Below are positions 26,530 to 36,793 of a DNA stretch of 64,000 nt, in pieces (position 1 is the first letter of the stretch; every line of letters starts with the position of its first letter). The DNA lies in contig JAEPQE010000001.1 in the NCBI GenBank assembly GCA_017640665.1, forward strand, positions 417,262 through 481,261, in the 5' to 3' direction. The notes under the pieces are model-generated. The model did no database searches. It was not told the origin of the DNA and saw only the letters and a list, made by a program, of their open reading frames with translations. Source of the DNA: Balneolaceae bacterium. GTDB lineage: Bacteria; Bacteroidota; Rhodothermia; Balneolales; Balneolaceae. A program made the position numbers and the translations under genes.

Positions 26530-28578
26530 CTACTTATCTAATTTTAATAAACGAGCGTTTACTGCGACAATCACAGTGCTCAGAGACATAAGTCCTGCCC
26601 CAAGAGCAGGATTAAGAATGATGCCATAAGTGTATAATACTCCGGCGGCCAATGGGATGGCTACGGCATTATATCCGGTTGCCCACCATAGGTTTTGCAC
26701 CATTTTTTTGTAGGTCGCTTTGGCAAGAGCAACGAGTGCTGCTACGTCCTTGGGATTGCTTTGCGTAAGAATAATATCACCTGTCTCAACTGCTACATCT
26801 GAACCTGCTCCTATAGCAATACCTACATCAGCTTGGGCAAGAGCTGGCGCATCATTCACACCGTCACCCGTCATGGCAACTTTTAACCCACGGGATTGAA
26901 CCTCTTTGATTTTATCTGCTTTTTCGTTGGGCAGAACTTCAGCGAAGTAATCATCCAGACCAAGTTCTTTAGCTACATAAGCTGCAGTTTGTTTATTATC
27001 GCCAGTAAGCATGATGCATTGAATGCCCATGTCATGCAGTTGCTCTATTGCTTTTCTGGAGTCTTCACGGATAGTATCTCCAAGAGCAATAGCACCAATC
27101 AGTTTATCCTCAGCAATAACAAATACCACGGTTTTCCCTTGAGAAGAGAGTGTTTGGTACTCATCGTTTGGTTGATCAATCCTTTGTTCTTCCAAGTACC
27201 CAGGGCTGACCACTTTGATGGATATTCCTTCAACTTTTCCTTCAATCCCTTTCCCTGTTATCGAATTAAAATCATCAATCTCAGACAGGTCATCGCTAGC
27301 ATTCATGATACCTTGAGCGATTGGATGTTCAGAGTTTTGTTCAAGTGATGCAGCCAATCGTAAGATTTGCTCATCGCTATAATCGCTTGAATAATTGATG
27401 ACATCGGTAACCTCAAATACCCCTTTGGTAAGGGTTCCGGTTTTATCAAAAATAACCGCTCCAAGGTTTCTTGCTTCTTCAAAAGCAGTTCGGTTTCTGA
27501 TTAAAAATCCGTTCCCTGCTGCTAAATTGGTTGATACTGCCACTACTAAGGGCACAGCTAATCCAAGTGCGTGCGGACAGGCAATGACCATAACGGTTAC
27601 CGTTCGCTCTAAGGCAAATACAAAATCTTCTGTTGTAAAGACCGTCCAGACAAAAAAGGTGAGAAAACCTGCCCCAAGAGCAATTATGGTCAACCAGAAT
27701 GCCGCTCTGTTGGCTAAGTCTTGTGTTCTGGATTTACTGTCTTGAGCTTGGCGTACCAGATCAATCACTTGAGAGAGAAATGAATCTTTTCCAGTGCGGT
27801 TAATCTCAATCGTCAGAAAGCCTTCACCATTGAGGGAACCACCAATAACTTCATCGCCATCACTTTTGGTAACTGGTTTGGATTCCCCGGTCATGAGGGA
27901 TTCATTGACAGAGCTATTTCCCTTTATAACAACACCGTCGGCAGGAATTTTTTCTCCGGGTTTAATGAGAACCCGATCCCCACTTTTAAGTTCTTCCAAA
28001 GCAACATCTTTGGTAGAGCCATCTTCCTGAAGAAGATGTGCTTCTGATGGCATCAACTTGGCAAGCTCTTCCAAGGCTTTAGAGGCGCTCATCACCGATT
28101 TCATCTCGATGTAGTGCCCGATGAGCATGATATCAACCAAGGTAACCAGCTCCCAGAAGAATATTTTCCCCTCCACGAAAAAGACGACCATTGTACTGTA
28201 GATATAGGCGGTCGTTATGGCGATGGCGATGAGGGTCATCATGCCGGGTTGTTTTTTCTTGAGCTCCTCGAAAAGACCTGTTAAAAACGGCCAACCACCA
28301 TAGAAAAAGACAATACTTGATAGTACAAAGGAGACATATAGATCACCTGAGAATGCGAGTGTATCTCGCAATCCAAGAAAGCCCTGAATCATGGGTGAAA
28401 GAGCAATAATCGGCAGACTTAAAGCCAGAGAAATCCAGAACCGCTTTATAAAGTCCTGAGCCATATGCGCATGGTGGTCGTGATGGTTGTGCCCTCCTAA
28501 ATCTTCTCCATGACCGGAATGGTCGTGGTGTTCATGATTAGTAGCTTTGTGATTATGTTCAGAATGATTGTGGTTCAT
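26530..28578 (-). CDS. copB: CPH-type copper/silver P1B-ATPase (CopB)
   Basis: 682 residues. The His-rich N-terminus (first 35 residues, 15 or so His) replaces the usual HMA domain. Eight membrane helices, the phosphatase motif TGES, the membrane metal motif CPH (around Cys334), the phosphorylation site DKTGTLT and the hinge GDGVNDAPAL are all present. The CPH motif marks P1B-3 CopB exporters, which move copper or silver to the periplasm, where the CusABC pump can pick it up. It is within the same operon, 10 bp from the DUF3347 gene. Confidence 0.92.
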   Translation of the reverse strand: MNHNHSEHNHKATNHEHHDHSGHGEDLGGHNHHDHHAHMAQDFIKRFWISLALSLPIIALSPMIQGFLGLRDTLAFSGDLYVSFVLSSIVFFYGGWPFLTGLFEELKKKQPGMMTLIAIAITTAYIYSTMVVFFVEGKIFFWELVTLVDIMLIGHYIEMKSVMSASKALEELAKLMPSEAHLLQEDGSTKDVALEELKSGDRVLIKPGEKIPADGVVIKGNSSVNESLMTGESKPVTKSDGDEVIGGSLNGEGFLTIEINRTGKDSFLSQVIDLVRQAQDSKSRTQDLANRAAFWLTIIALGAGFLTFFVWTVFTTEDFVFALERTVTVMVIACPHALGLAVPLVVAVSTNLAAGNGFLIRNRTAFEEARNLGAVIFDKTGTLTKGVFEVTDVINYSSDYSDEQILRLAASLEQNSEHPIAQGIMNASDDLSEIDDFNSITGKGIEGKVEGISIKVVSPGYLEEQRIDQPNDEYQTLSSQGKTVVFVIAEDKLIGAIALGDTIREDSRKAIEQLHDMGIQCIMLTGDNKQTAAYVAKELGLDDYFAEVLPNEKADKIKEVQSRGLKVAMTGDGVNDAPALAQADVGIAIGAGSDVAVETGDIILTQSNPKDVAALVALAKATYKKMVQNLWWATGYNAVAIPLAAGVLYTYGIILNPALGAGLMSLSTVIVAVNARLLKLDK

Positions 28579-28588
28579 AATAGCTCCG

Positions 28589-29104
28589 TTACTCTATTTT
28601 AGTTACCGTTTCGCCACATTTGTGCATCATTTGGCCATAAAATGGATTGGCGATTTTTTCTTCGTCACTAATCCATTTAGCACCATCCCCATTGTTGGCC
28701 ATCGGACAGAATTGAACAAACAAAGACGGATGCTCGTAATTTTGATTCTCGAGAGCCGTTAGTAACTCTTTGGAGACATCAACAAATGCATCGCGAAAAT
28801 CTTCAATAGTTTGTGAGCTATCAGCCGAAGCAAGGGCTTTGAGCATCATACCATGATGATTCTGATGTTTCGTTGCATGTTCCTGATGATTATTCATTTC
28901 ATCATTGCTGCGAACTTCCTGTGCAAAATCATTAAATGCGGTTTTCGCTTTCTCTAAATCGTCTTTAACGAGCGCATTTTTCATCCCCAGATAGTGCTCA
29001 ACCAAGATATCAAGATGACCATCGTGGCTATGAGATTCTTGTTGGGCTTGCGCCGTATGTATAAGAAAAAGGGAAGCGATAATTAGAGTGTATACAGTTT
29101 TCAT
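28589..29104 (-). CDS. Periplasmic DUF3347 protein
   Basis: 171 residues: a signal peptide (1-20) and one DUF3347 domain. The N-terminal half is rich in His, and the C-terminal half has FVQFCPMANNGDGAKW and HKCGETVTKIE. The Cys/Met/His set suggests periplasmic copper binding. The same domain is fused to the end of the CusB-like adaptor just upstream, with the same CPMAN and CGET motifs, so the two are paralogous. Function is inferred from context. Confidence 0.85.
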   Translation of the reverse strand: MKTVYTLIIASLFLIHTAQAQQESHSHDGHLDILVEHYLGMKNALVKDDLEKAKTAFNDFAQEVRSNDEMNNHQEHATKHQNHHGMMLKALASADSSQTIEDFRDAFVDVSKELLTALENQNYEHPSLFVQFCPMANNGDGAKWISDEEKIANPFYGQMMHKCGETVTKIE

Positions 29105-29119
29105 AGTGTTTCTGCTTGG

Positions 29120-30955
29120 TTATTGGTTTTCAATTCTTTGTATGGTTTCCCCACATGAGATCATCCGAGATCCGAAATATGGATTTTGGATAGGCTCTTT
29201 TTCACTGAGCCAGTATGCTCCTTTTCCATCATTCGCCATCGGGCAGAACTGTTGGAAATAAATCCCTTTTATGGGATAGGTTTTTGCGACCTTTAGCATG
29301 ATGTTAGACAGGTTTTCAAAACCCTCTCTTTGCTCAGAGATGTCCTTGGCTTCGATAAGTTGGTTCAGCGCCGTTTTTATGGAATCCGATTGGCTCATCC
29401 AAATCATGTGCCCTTTTTGACTCAACAGACCCATATCAACATTGTTCAGTGATGCTTGAATGCTCTGTGCTTTTGATGCAACCTGCGCTTCTTTATCACT
29501 AGCTAAGCTATTTTTTAGGTCGATATAGTCATCAACCACGTTGGAAACCTGAGACGTAAAAGCTTCTGGCACGTCCATAGAATTACTACCTGACGAGGCT
29601 TTACTACCCATATCCATCTGACTATTACTCTGGGATGATCCCGAGCCGTCCATTGTGTGACCTTCATGACCTGTTCTTATAGGGCGTCCGTCCGGAGTTT
29701 TATTCATCATGCTGGCTTTTCCTGCCAATTGCGCTGCACTATCAATTTTGAAAGTTCCGTTGGTAACGACTTCTTCACCTTCAAAAAGACCTGATTTCAC
29801 GATGTATTGGTCACCAACACGTTGACCGAGTACAACTTCTCTGAATTCAAAAGTGGGCTGAGCGGTATTGGTTTTTTTGACATAGACCACAGAGCGTTCT
29901 CCTGTCCAGAGCACGGCTGATTTTGGAACTAGGATTTGTTCACCGCTTTCTCTCACATCTGATTTGATAACCCCTTGAGTCAGCATATTCGGTTTAAGAA
30001 GCATAGCATCATTCTCAGCTTCTGCTCTTATTGAAACCGTTCTTGATTGAGGATTGAGAACCGGATCGACAAAAGTGATTTTAGCGGAAAATTCTTCCCC
30101 CGGAAATGCTTTCACGCTAAAAGAGACTTCATCACCGACCTTTATATTCGCCACATCGCTTTCGTAGGCATCAAACATTACCCAGACTTTAGACAGATCT
30201 GCAAGTTTGAACATCGAGGAACCTTGTTGAACATGGCTTCCTACTTCAATCATTTTGTTAATGACGTACCCTTCCACTTTTGAGGTGATATCGACATCAT
30301 TCATGACCGTTTGAGAACGTTCAATCTGATTGATTTGCTCTTCGGTAATTTCCCAGTTGAGAAGTTTATTTCGGGCAGCATTATAGAGTGAAGGATTACG
30401 CTCTTTATCTTTAGCCACTTCCAGAAGCTCTTTTTGCGCACTTACAAGCTCTGGCGAATAGATGGAAGCAACCCGGTCTCCTTGGGCAATATATTCACCC
30501 GTGAAGTTGACGTAGAGTTCTTCAATACGTCCGGGAACATGAGCTGGCAATGTTTTAAGTCGTCTTTCATCAACCATTATTCTACCGGGAAGACGATAGG
30601 TGGAAACAGCAACATCTTTGATAACAGTCGTTGTTTGCACGTCCGCAAGTTTAGTTGCGGCTTCAGACATGATTAATTCATAGGGGCTTTCTTCTCCTGA
30701 ATCATCTTGTGTGACAGGAATTAGTTCCATACCACAGATTGGGCAGTTCCCCGGTTCATTTTCCCTGATGCTCGGGTGCATACTACAGGTATAAATGACA
30801 TTGCCTTCTTCATCGGTATGAACCTGTTCAATGTGTTCATCTAATGATTGAGGCGTGTCTGGTGCTCCACCAAAAAGCAACCAACCAAGGCTCAAGCCAA
30901 TCAGTATTAAACCGGAAATTTTGGCAACTCGTTTTAAATCAAATCTATTGTTCAT
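29120..30955 (-). CDS. cusB: CusB-like RND adaptor with metal-binding and DUF3347 domains
   Basis: 611 residues, longer than a typical CusB (~400). Order: an N-terminal membrane anchor (15-30), a heavy-metal-binding domain YTCSMHPSI...CPICGMEL (about 54-82), a barrel-sandwich/lipoyl/MFP core (about 100-400), a low-complexity Gly/Ser/Met linker (about 420-465) and a DUF3347 domain (470-611) with QFCPMAND and SCGETIQRIE. It couples the CusA pump to the outer-membrane channel and may receive metal from the periplasm. It is 11 bp from cusC. Confidence 0.9.
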   Translation of the reverse strand: MNNRFDLKRVAKISGLILIGLSLGWLLFGGAPDTPQSLDEHIEQVHTDEEGNVIYTCSMHPSIRENEPGNCPICGMELIPVTQDDSGEESPYELIMSEAATKLADVQTTTVIKDVAVSTYRLPGRIMVDERRLKTLPAHVPGRIEELYVNFTGEYIAQGDRVASIYSPELVSAQKELLEVAKDKERNPSLYNAARNKLLNWEITEEQINQIERSQTVMNDVDITSKVEGYVINKMIEVGSHVQQGSSMFKLADLSKVWVMFDAYESDVANIKVGDEVSFSVKAFPGEEFSAKITFVDPVLNPQSRTVSIRAEAENDAMLLKPNMLTQGVIKSDVRESGEQILVPKSAVLWTGERSVVYVKKTNTAQPTFEFREVVLGQRVGDQYIVKSGLFEGEEVVTNGTFKIDSAAQLAGKASMMNKTPDGRPIRTGHEGHTMDGSGSSQSNSQMDMGSKASSGSNSMDVPEAFTSQVSNVVDDYIDLKNSLASDKEAQVASKAQSIQASLNNVDMGLLSQKGHMIWMSQSDSIKTALNQLIEAKDISEQREGFENLSNIMLKVAKTYPIKGIYFQQFCPMANDGKGAYWLSEKEPIQNPYFGSRMISCGETIQRIENQ

Positions 30956-30966
30956 GTTAACCTTGC

Positions 30967-32262
30967 TTAGTTTTTAAAATTCGTTTGTTCGGGGGTCGTG
31001 TTGTCGGTGCCTGACAAGTATTCCAAATAGGCCACAGCTATATTTTGATCGACTACAGCCTGTTCCTGAGCAAGCTGAAATTTCAATAGCTTTTGTTGTA
31101 ATCTTAGGAGCTCTTCAAAATCGGTTGATGATGAAGTGTATTCTTCCAAGAGAATATCTATGGCTTGGCGTGTTCTTCGAATTTGAATGTCTTTATAGAG
31201 GGTGTCTCTTCGCTCGGCATCCCGAAGATCGCGAAGAGCTTTTTCCAGATCGGTTTTAAGACTGTTTTCAACGGCTAATTGTCTGTCTTGAATAGATCGG
31301 TAATTGAGTTCTGCCTGCTTTTTCTGAGCTTTATACTTACCTCTCCATAGGGGGATTTTTACCCCGAGCTTGACCACGAATGCATTATCCCCATTGCCGG
31401 AAGGGTTTAGATCTGTTCTTTCATCGGTAAAGATGTAATCAAAACCCAACCCAAATTTTGGCATTCCGCTTTTCTGGGCAACATTAATGGCGTACTCGGC
31501 AGACGCAGCTTCGTAATCGAGTTGGCTAAGCTTTGGGTTTCTTGATAAAATCTGCCGTGAAAGCTCTGCTTCATCTATTAGAAATGGTGAAACAGTTAGG
31601 GTATCAGCAATTTCGACCTTGAGATTTTTATCACTGTTAAGATACTCATTGAACATTACCTCGTTTGTTTTAAGTTGATCCTTGATGAGTTCTAATTGGA
31701 CTTGCAGATCTTCTTTTTCAATTTGTACCCGCAAGACATCGACTTGGCTTACCTGACCTGTTTCATATCGTTGCAGAGATAGGTTTTCGAAGGTTTGTAG
31801 GATATCAATGTTCTCATTGAGGATAGATATCGAATGATCCAACAAATAAAGCCTATACCATTGTTGCTTGACTTGGAAAAAGAGTTTATTGCGTTCCTCT
31901 TCAAACACCTCAAATTGAGATTTTGCCTGCTCTGTGGCGACATCTCCTTTTGCTGAGAGTGTTCCAAACCATGGGAACATTTGATTAAGCCCAATCCGGC
32001 TTTGTTGCGCTCCGACTCTGGTTTCAACGGGTAAGATAAAATACCCAAATGATAAGTCCGGATCAGGAAGCGCCGTTACTTGTGGCACTTGCTCTAAAGA
32101 GGCAAGGTACTTTGTAAACTCAGCCTTTAAAGCAGGGTTACTTTCACCTGCCTGGATAAGGTAATCATCCAATGATTGAGCAAGTGTTGCCTGTGAGGAT
32201 AGCAACATGATCGCTAGAGCAAAACAGGTTATAAATGATGTGGTAATTCGTTTATATCTCAT
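30967..32262 (-). CDS. cusC: TolC-family outer-membrane channel (CusC-like)
   Basis: 431 residues from the ATG at 32262: a signal peptide (about 1-29) and the two-repeat outer-membrane efflux protein fold, with long helices (LYLLDHSISILNENIDILQTF; the second repeat near YKAQKKQAELNYRSIQDRQ). This start overlaps the cusA stop (ATGA) and gives a proper signal peptide; a start 12 codons upstream would lie inside cusA. It is the outer-membrane exit of the copper/silver RND pump. Confidence 0.88.
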   Translation of the reverse strand: MRYKRITTSFITCFALAIMLLSSQATLAQSLDDYLIQAGESNPALKAEFTKYLASLEQVPQVTALPDPDLSFGYFILPVETRVGAQQSRIGLNQMFPWFGTLSAKGDVATEQAKSQFEVFEEERNKLFFQVKQQWYRLYLLDHSISILNENIDILQTFENLSLQRYETGQVSQVDVLRVQIEKEDLQVQLELIKDQLKTNEVMFNEYLNSDKNLKVEIADTLTVSPFLIDEAELSRQILSRNPKLSQLDYEAASAEYAINVAQKSGMPKFGLGFDYIFTDERTDLNPSGNGDNAFVVKLGVKIPLWRGKYKAQKKQAELNYRSIQDRQLAVENSLKTDLEKALRDLRDAERRDTLYKDIQIRRTRQAIDILLEEYTSSSTDFEELLRLQQKLLKFQLAQEQAVVDQNIAVAYLEYLSGTDNTTPEQTNFKN

Positions 32263-35200
32263 AATGACAGACTCTTTTTGAGTTGAAATTCTTTCCAAAT
32301 GGCATAAAGCACGGGAACAACAAACAGGGTTACGACCTGAAACAGCATCCCTCCGACACTGGGAATAGCCATGGGAACCATGATGTCTGCGCCTCGCCCT
32401 GTTGAGGTTAGCACAGGAATAAGAGCTAAAATGGTGGTGGCGGTGGTCATCAGCGTAGGGCGGATTCTTCGAGAACTTGCTTCCACCACAGCTTCACGCA
32501 CTTCTTCAATAGTTTTTGGCTTTCTTTTTTCAAAGAGCTGATCGAGGTAGGTTGCCATGACCACTCCTCCGTCTGAAGCGATACCGAACAAGGCAATGAA
32601 GCCGACCCAGACGGCAACACTTAGATTGACGGTTCCCATTTGGAACAGATCACGCATATTTTGTCCGAAAATGGAAAAGTCCATAAACCACGGCTGCCCG
32701 TATAGCCAAACAAGAATAAATCCTCCTGCCCAAGCCACAAATATGCTGGTAAAGATCATGCCAGTGGTGGCGGTGGATTTAAACTGGAAGTACATAATGA
32801 GGAAAATCAAAAACAGAGCTATCGGTAGAATAATGGAAAGTCTTTTCTCCGCTCTGACTTGGTTTTCGTAGCTTCCGGCAAACTCATAGTTTACTGATGC
32901 GGGTACGTTTAATTCTCCTTCGGCAATCTGTGTTTCAAGGTATTGCCTTACCCCTTCGACAACCTCCACCTCTGCCATTCCATCGACTTTATCAAAGATG
33001 ACATAGCTGACTAGAAAGGTGTCTTCACTCTTAATAGATTGAGCACCCTGGCGGTATTCAATGCTGGCTAATTGGGCAAGGGGGACTTGTGCCCCTGTAT
33101 AGGTTGGCACGAGCATTTCAGCAATCCTTTGAGGATCATCTCTAAATTCTCGCCCAAACCTGACCCGTACTGGATAGCGCTCCCGCCCTTCCACCGTTGT
33201 AGTGAGAGGCATACCACCAATACCTACAGCGATGAACTCCTGCACATCTTGGATGTTTAACCCGTAACGAGCAAGCTGCTGCCTGTTCCAATTGATTTCG
33301 AGATAGGGTTTCCCAACGATGCGATCAGCAAAAACGGATTCACTTTTTACCCCAGGAGCACTTTTAAGTTGTTCTTCGAGTTGTAAGGCAAATTGATCTA
33401 TCGTTTGAAGATCGGGGCCTTTGACCTTTATGCCCATGGGTGCCCGCATACCCGATTGCAGCATAACTTGGCGCGTTTGGATGGGCTGTAATTTAGGGGC
33501 AGAGGTTGTCCCCGGAATACGTGTTGCTTTGACAATCTCTTCCCAAATATCATCCGTTGATTGGATATGATCGCGCCATTGGCGGAAATATTCACCACTC
33601 GGATCGGGGATAAGTTCGCCCGTTTCATCTCTGACATACGTACCAGTATCATCGACTTTAAATCGGACGCGTCGACCATTTTCATCGGTTTTGTATTCCG
33701 ATTTATACTGGATGAGGTTTTCAAACATGGAGATGGGCGCAGGGTCAAGAGCAGAATTGGTCCGCCCACTTTTTCCAACCACAATTTTTACTTCAGGAAT
33801 AGCGCCAATGCTCATATCGAGCTTTTGGACAATATCTTTGACCTCTTCAATGCCTGCGTGTGGGAGTGTGGTTGGCATAAGCAGGAATGCACCTTCATCA
33901 AGGGCTGGCATGAACTCTTTACCAAATCCGGGGAAAGTATGTGTAGCGGAAGACCACACAGAGGTCGTTCGTATATCAACACCTACTTTGTCAAAGCCTT
34001 TTGCGACGAACCCAAAGGTGGAATTAAAACCAAGCCATGCAACAACGCCAAAGATGACCAAGGTAGTTGGCAGAGCTAGAAAGAGTTTTTTGTGCTCCAA
34101 ACACCACCGTATAAGTTGGGAGTAGTATCTAATCACCAGCCAGAAAAAGGCTAAGATGACCACGATGAGACCGACCACAAAAACAAGATTCCCCGTCAAT
34201 GAAACGCTTGGCCCAAATGGGAGCCAGTATTTGGTCAACAGCCAGGTCACTATGGCAACGGTGAGTGCGTTATTGAGAAGCGTTAAGCGATGGTGATCCT
34301 CCTTTGAGATAAACAGGCTAGAGCCGTTTATTAAACCAAATCCAATTAATGCCAAGCCTAACCATGGGGTCACTGTAAAGAGTGAGAATAGCCCAAGAAT
34401 AATGAGAAAAGCATTCCATCCAAGCTTCACTTTTCGTTTATCTATTTTAATGGAGAACAACCAATGTGCAAATGGAGGAATAAGAGTGATCGCAATAATA
34501 ATAGAGGCAATCAGTGCAAAGGTTTTGGTGTAAGCGAGGGGCTTAAACAGTTTCCCTTCGGAAGCGACCATGGTAAATACCGGAAGGAAACTCACAATGG
34601 TCGTTGTAACAGCGGTAATAACAGCAGATGCCACTTCCGTGGTCGCATTGTAGATGACTTCTAACATCGACTCATCGTCCTCCATCTCTTCCATATGCCG
34701 AAGCATGTTTTCGGAAAGAATAACCCCCATATCGACTATGGTACCAATCGCAATAGCGATACCGGAAAGGGCAACAATATTGGCATCCACATTGAAATAG
34801 CGCATGGCTATAAACGTCATCAGAACCGCAATAGGTAGCATCGCTGAAATCAAGAAAGAGGTTCTGAGATTAAGAACCATGACTACAATAACTATGATCG
34901 TAATCAGAATTTGTAAGGTGAGAGCTTCTTCGAGGGTTCCTAACGTCTCTTGAATCAGCTCTCCCCTGTCATAGAAAGGCACCACTTCAACTTTAGAGAC
35001 CGTGCCATCTTCAAGCGTCTTAGAAGGTAAACCGGGGGATATCTCTTCGATCTTTTCCTTGACGTTATTGATAACCTGCATCGGGTTAGCCCCTTGCCGA
35101 GCTACCACAACACCCCCAACCGCTTCGGCACCGCCTTTATCCAGCAAACCTCGTCTTAGCCCCGGGCCTCGTGTTACAAAACCAATGTCCTGAATTCTAA

Positions 35201-36020
35201 TGGGGGTATTATCGGTGACTTTGACAACGGCTTGTTCAATATCTTCGAGGTTTTTGATATAGCCTAAACCACGAACAAGATATTCAGCGTTATTGAGTTC
35301 CACCGTTCTTGCCCCCACCTCGCTATTACTCTTTCGTACGGCATTAAACACTTGAGGCAGGCTCACATCATAGACCTGCATTGAATTTGGATTGAGCTCA
35401 ATTTGGTATTCTTGAACAAAACCACCAATAGATGAAACCTCGGCAACCCCTTCTGCGCCTGATAAGCCGTAGCCGACATAAAAGTCCTGGATGCTTCTGA
35501 GCTCTTGCGGGTCCCAACCGCCTGCCGGGTTCCCCTCTTTATCTCGTCCTTCCAGGGTGTACCAAAATATTTGTCCTAAGCCCGTTGCATCAGGGCCAAG
35601 CATTGGTTGAGCATCAGAGGGCAGTGTTCCGGCAGGCAGTGCGTTGAGTTTTTCCAGAATACGAGAACGACTCCAATAAAAATCCACATCCTCTTCAAAA
35701 ATGACATAGATACTAGATGTTCCAATCATCGAACTGCTACGTATCGTTTTAATACCAGGGACAGTAAGAAGCTCTGTGGTCAAGGGATACGTGATCTGAT
35801 CTTCCACATCCTGCGGGGATCGCCCCGGCCATTCGGTAAAGACAATCTGCTGGTTCTCACCAAGATCCGGAATGGCATCCACAGGAACAGGGTCTCTGGG
35901 AATAGAATTGATATTCCAATCAAATGGAGCTGTTGCCAGACCCCACCCTACCAGAGTGGTTAGCAACAAAACTGCTATCAATCTATTTTCAAGAAAAAAT
36001 CTTATTGTTTTATTCAGCAT
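32259..36020 (-). CDS. cusA: CusA/CzcA-type heavy-metal RND pump, long form
   Basis: 1253 residues, about 200 more than E. coli CusA. The two porter halves and twelve core helices are present, with the family segments GPDATGLGQIFWYTLEG and FVAWAGGFILVWLYG and Met residues suited to Cu(I)/Ag(I) relay. The added length lies between the first helix set and the second porter half (about residues 525-670) and contains around five extra hydrophobic segments. The pump uses proton flow to expel copper or silver through CusC. It is the first core gene of the operon cusA-cusC-cusB-DUF3347-copB. Confidence 0.92.
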   Translation of the reverse strand: MLNKTIRFFLENRLIAVLLLTTLVGWGLATAPFDWNINSIPRDPVPVDAIPDLGENQQIVFTEWPGRSPQDVEDQITYPLTTELLTVPGIKTIRSSSMIGTSSIYVIFEEDVDFYWSRSRILEKLNALPAGTLPSDAQPMLGPDATGLGQIFWYTLEGRDKEGNPAGGWDPQELRSIQDFYVGYGLSGAEGVAEVSSIGGFVQEYQIELNPNSMQVYDVSLPQVFNAVRKSNSEVGARTVELNNAEYLVRGLGYIKNLEDIEQAVVKVTDNTPIRIQDIGFVTRGPGLRRGLLDKGGAEAVGGVVVARQGANPMQVINNVKEKIEEISPGLPSKTLEDGTVSKVEVVPFYDRGELIQETLGTLEEALTLQILITIIVIVVMVLNLRTSFLISAMLPIAVLMTFIAMRYFNVDANIVALSGIAIAIGTIVDMGVILSENMLRHMEEMEDDESMLEVIYNATTEVASAVITAVTTTIVSFLPVFTMVASEGKLFKPLAYTKTFALIASIIIAITLIPPFAHWLFSIKIDKRKVKLGWNAFLIILGLFSLFTVTPWLGLALIGFGLINGSSLFISKEDHHRLTLLNNALTVAIVTWLLTKYWLPFGPSVSLTGNLVFVVGLIVVILAFFWLVIRYYSQLIRWCLEHKKLFLALPTTLVIFGVVAWLGFNSTFGFVAKGFDKVGVDIRTTSVWSSATHTFPGFGKEFMPALDEGAFLLMPTTLPHAGIEEVKDIVQKLDMSIGAIPEVKIVVGKSGRTNSALDPAPISMFENLIQYKSEYKTDENGRRVRFKVDDTGTYVRDETGELIPDPSGEYFRQWRDHIQSTDDIWEEIVKATRIPGTTSAPKLQPIQTRQVMLQSGMRAPMGIKVKGPDLQTIDQFALQLEEQLKSAPGVKSESVFADRIVGKPYLEINWNRQQLARYGLNIQDVQEFIAVGIGGMPLTTTVEGRERYPVRVRFGREFRDDPQRIAEMLVPTYTGAQVPLAQLASIEYRQGAQSIKSEDTFLVSYVIFDKVDGMAEVEVVEGVRQYLETQIAEGELNVPASVNYEFAGSYENQVRAEKRLSIILPIALFLIFLIMYFQFKSTATTGMIFTSIFVAWAGGFILVWLYGQPWFMDFSIFGQNMRDLFQMGTVNLSVAVWVGFIALFGIASDGGVVMATYLDQLFEKRKPKTIEEVREAVVEASSRRIRPTLMTTATTILALIPVLTSTGRGADIMVPMAIPSVGGMLFQVVTLFVVPVLYAIWKEFQLKKSLSL

Positions 36021-36149
36021 GATAAAATTCGATTTAGGCTCATATGGTTTTCTTGCGTTAAGAATTAATTCGTGCGCAAAGAAGTAATCGTTACTCAGGC
36101 TTATTTATAGTGCATGACTAAAATTCGTGGAGCAACGTTAATTGAGTAG

Positions 36150-36163
36150 ACCTCAGATGAGGT
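36150..36163. repeat. Short palindrome in the cusA leader
   Basis: ACCTCA (36150-36155) and TGAGGT (36158-36163) with a 2-bp centre, in the 157-bp gap upstream of cusA. It could be an operator or a small attenuating hairpin after the upstream Cys-rich gene. No other strong feature is visible in this gap. Confidence 0.35.
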
Positions 36164-36177
36164 TTGGGATGGGTTTC

Positions 36178-36606
36178 CTAAATCAAAAAGGACTCATTCG
36201 TCAAAAAGAGAGGGGGGGACGAATAGAGTTTGGGATGGGATAAGGAGTAATAATTGACTTGAGTTTCTGGTGCTTCTACCAGTTCAACAACCAATAAATT
36301 CGGTTCTTGAATTTCAGTTTTATTGACAACAATAGTGTTGTCTTTAACTGAGATAAGGTCGGGTGAACAGTCACATAATAATTCTGAATCACAATGATTA
36401 TCAGCATCACTTGGCTCCTCTGTATCCCCCTGTTTTGTTGGGCAATCGGGCATATCGCTATGCTCTGTTACAGGGCTTTTGGTCATCATTTCCTGACACA
36501 TTTGCTCTGACAATCCAGAAGAACCCAAAAGAAATAGCATACCAAAAATCACAACCAATGATTTATAGGTAAAAAGAGTTTTTGATATATTTCTTTGGTA
36601 TTTCAC
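36178..36606 (-). CDS. Secreted Cys-rich protein of the copper cluster
   Basis: 142 residues. A basic N-terminus and hydrophobic segment (to about 33) form a signal peptide. The mature part has six Cys residues, including CQEMM, PDCPTKQ and CDSELLCDC, and acidic His-containing stretches. The C-terminus ends in a hydrophobic PPLFLTNESFLI. The start is GTG at 36606. I recognise no named family; similar small secreted proteins head RND metal clusters in this phylum, so periplasmic metal binding or sensing is an inference. Confidence 0.6.
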   Translation of the reverse strand: MKYQRNISKTLFTYKSLVVIFGMLFLLGSSGLSEQMCQEMMTKSPVTEHSDMPDCPTKQGDTEEPSDADNHCDSELLCDCSPDLISVKDNTIVVNKTEIQEPNLLVVELVEAPETQVNYYSLSHPKLYSSPPLFLTNESFLI

Positions 36607-36793
36607 CTAAACAAAATATGATTTTTGAAAATCAATTGTAAGCTAAAGAATTTGATCAGAATTTTAAAAACGCAAAATGACCTTATAATCGACATATTTG
36701 GGCTATTTGAACTTAGTAAAGGAAAAATTAGATAAACTATTCTCATAATTATATAAGCCAGAATCTGTAGAATAAGATCAAAACGAGTCAAAT

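Noticed and set aside
32557..35963. Several long opposite-strand open frames inside cusA
   Set aside because: They lie wholly inside a well-supported pump gene, have no family features and no promoters.
36162..36239. A 12-bp direct repeat (GTTTGGGATGGG) at the end of the Cys-rich gene
   Set aside because: It is short and only two copies occur; it may be a small local duplication without further meaning.
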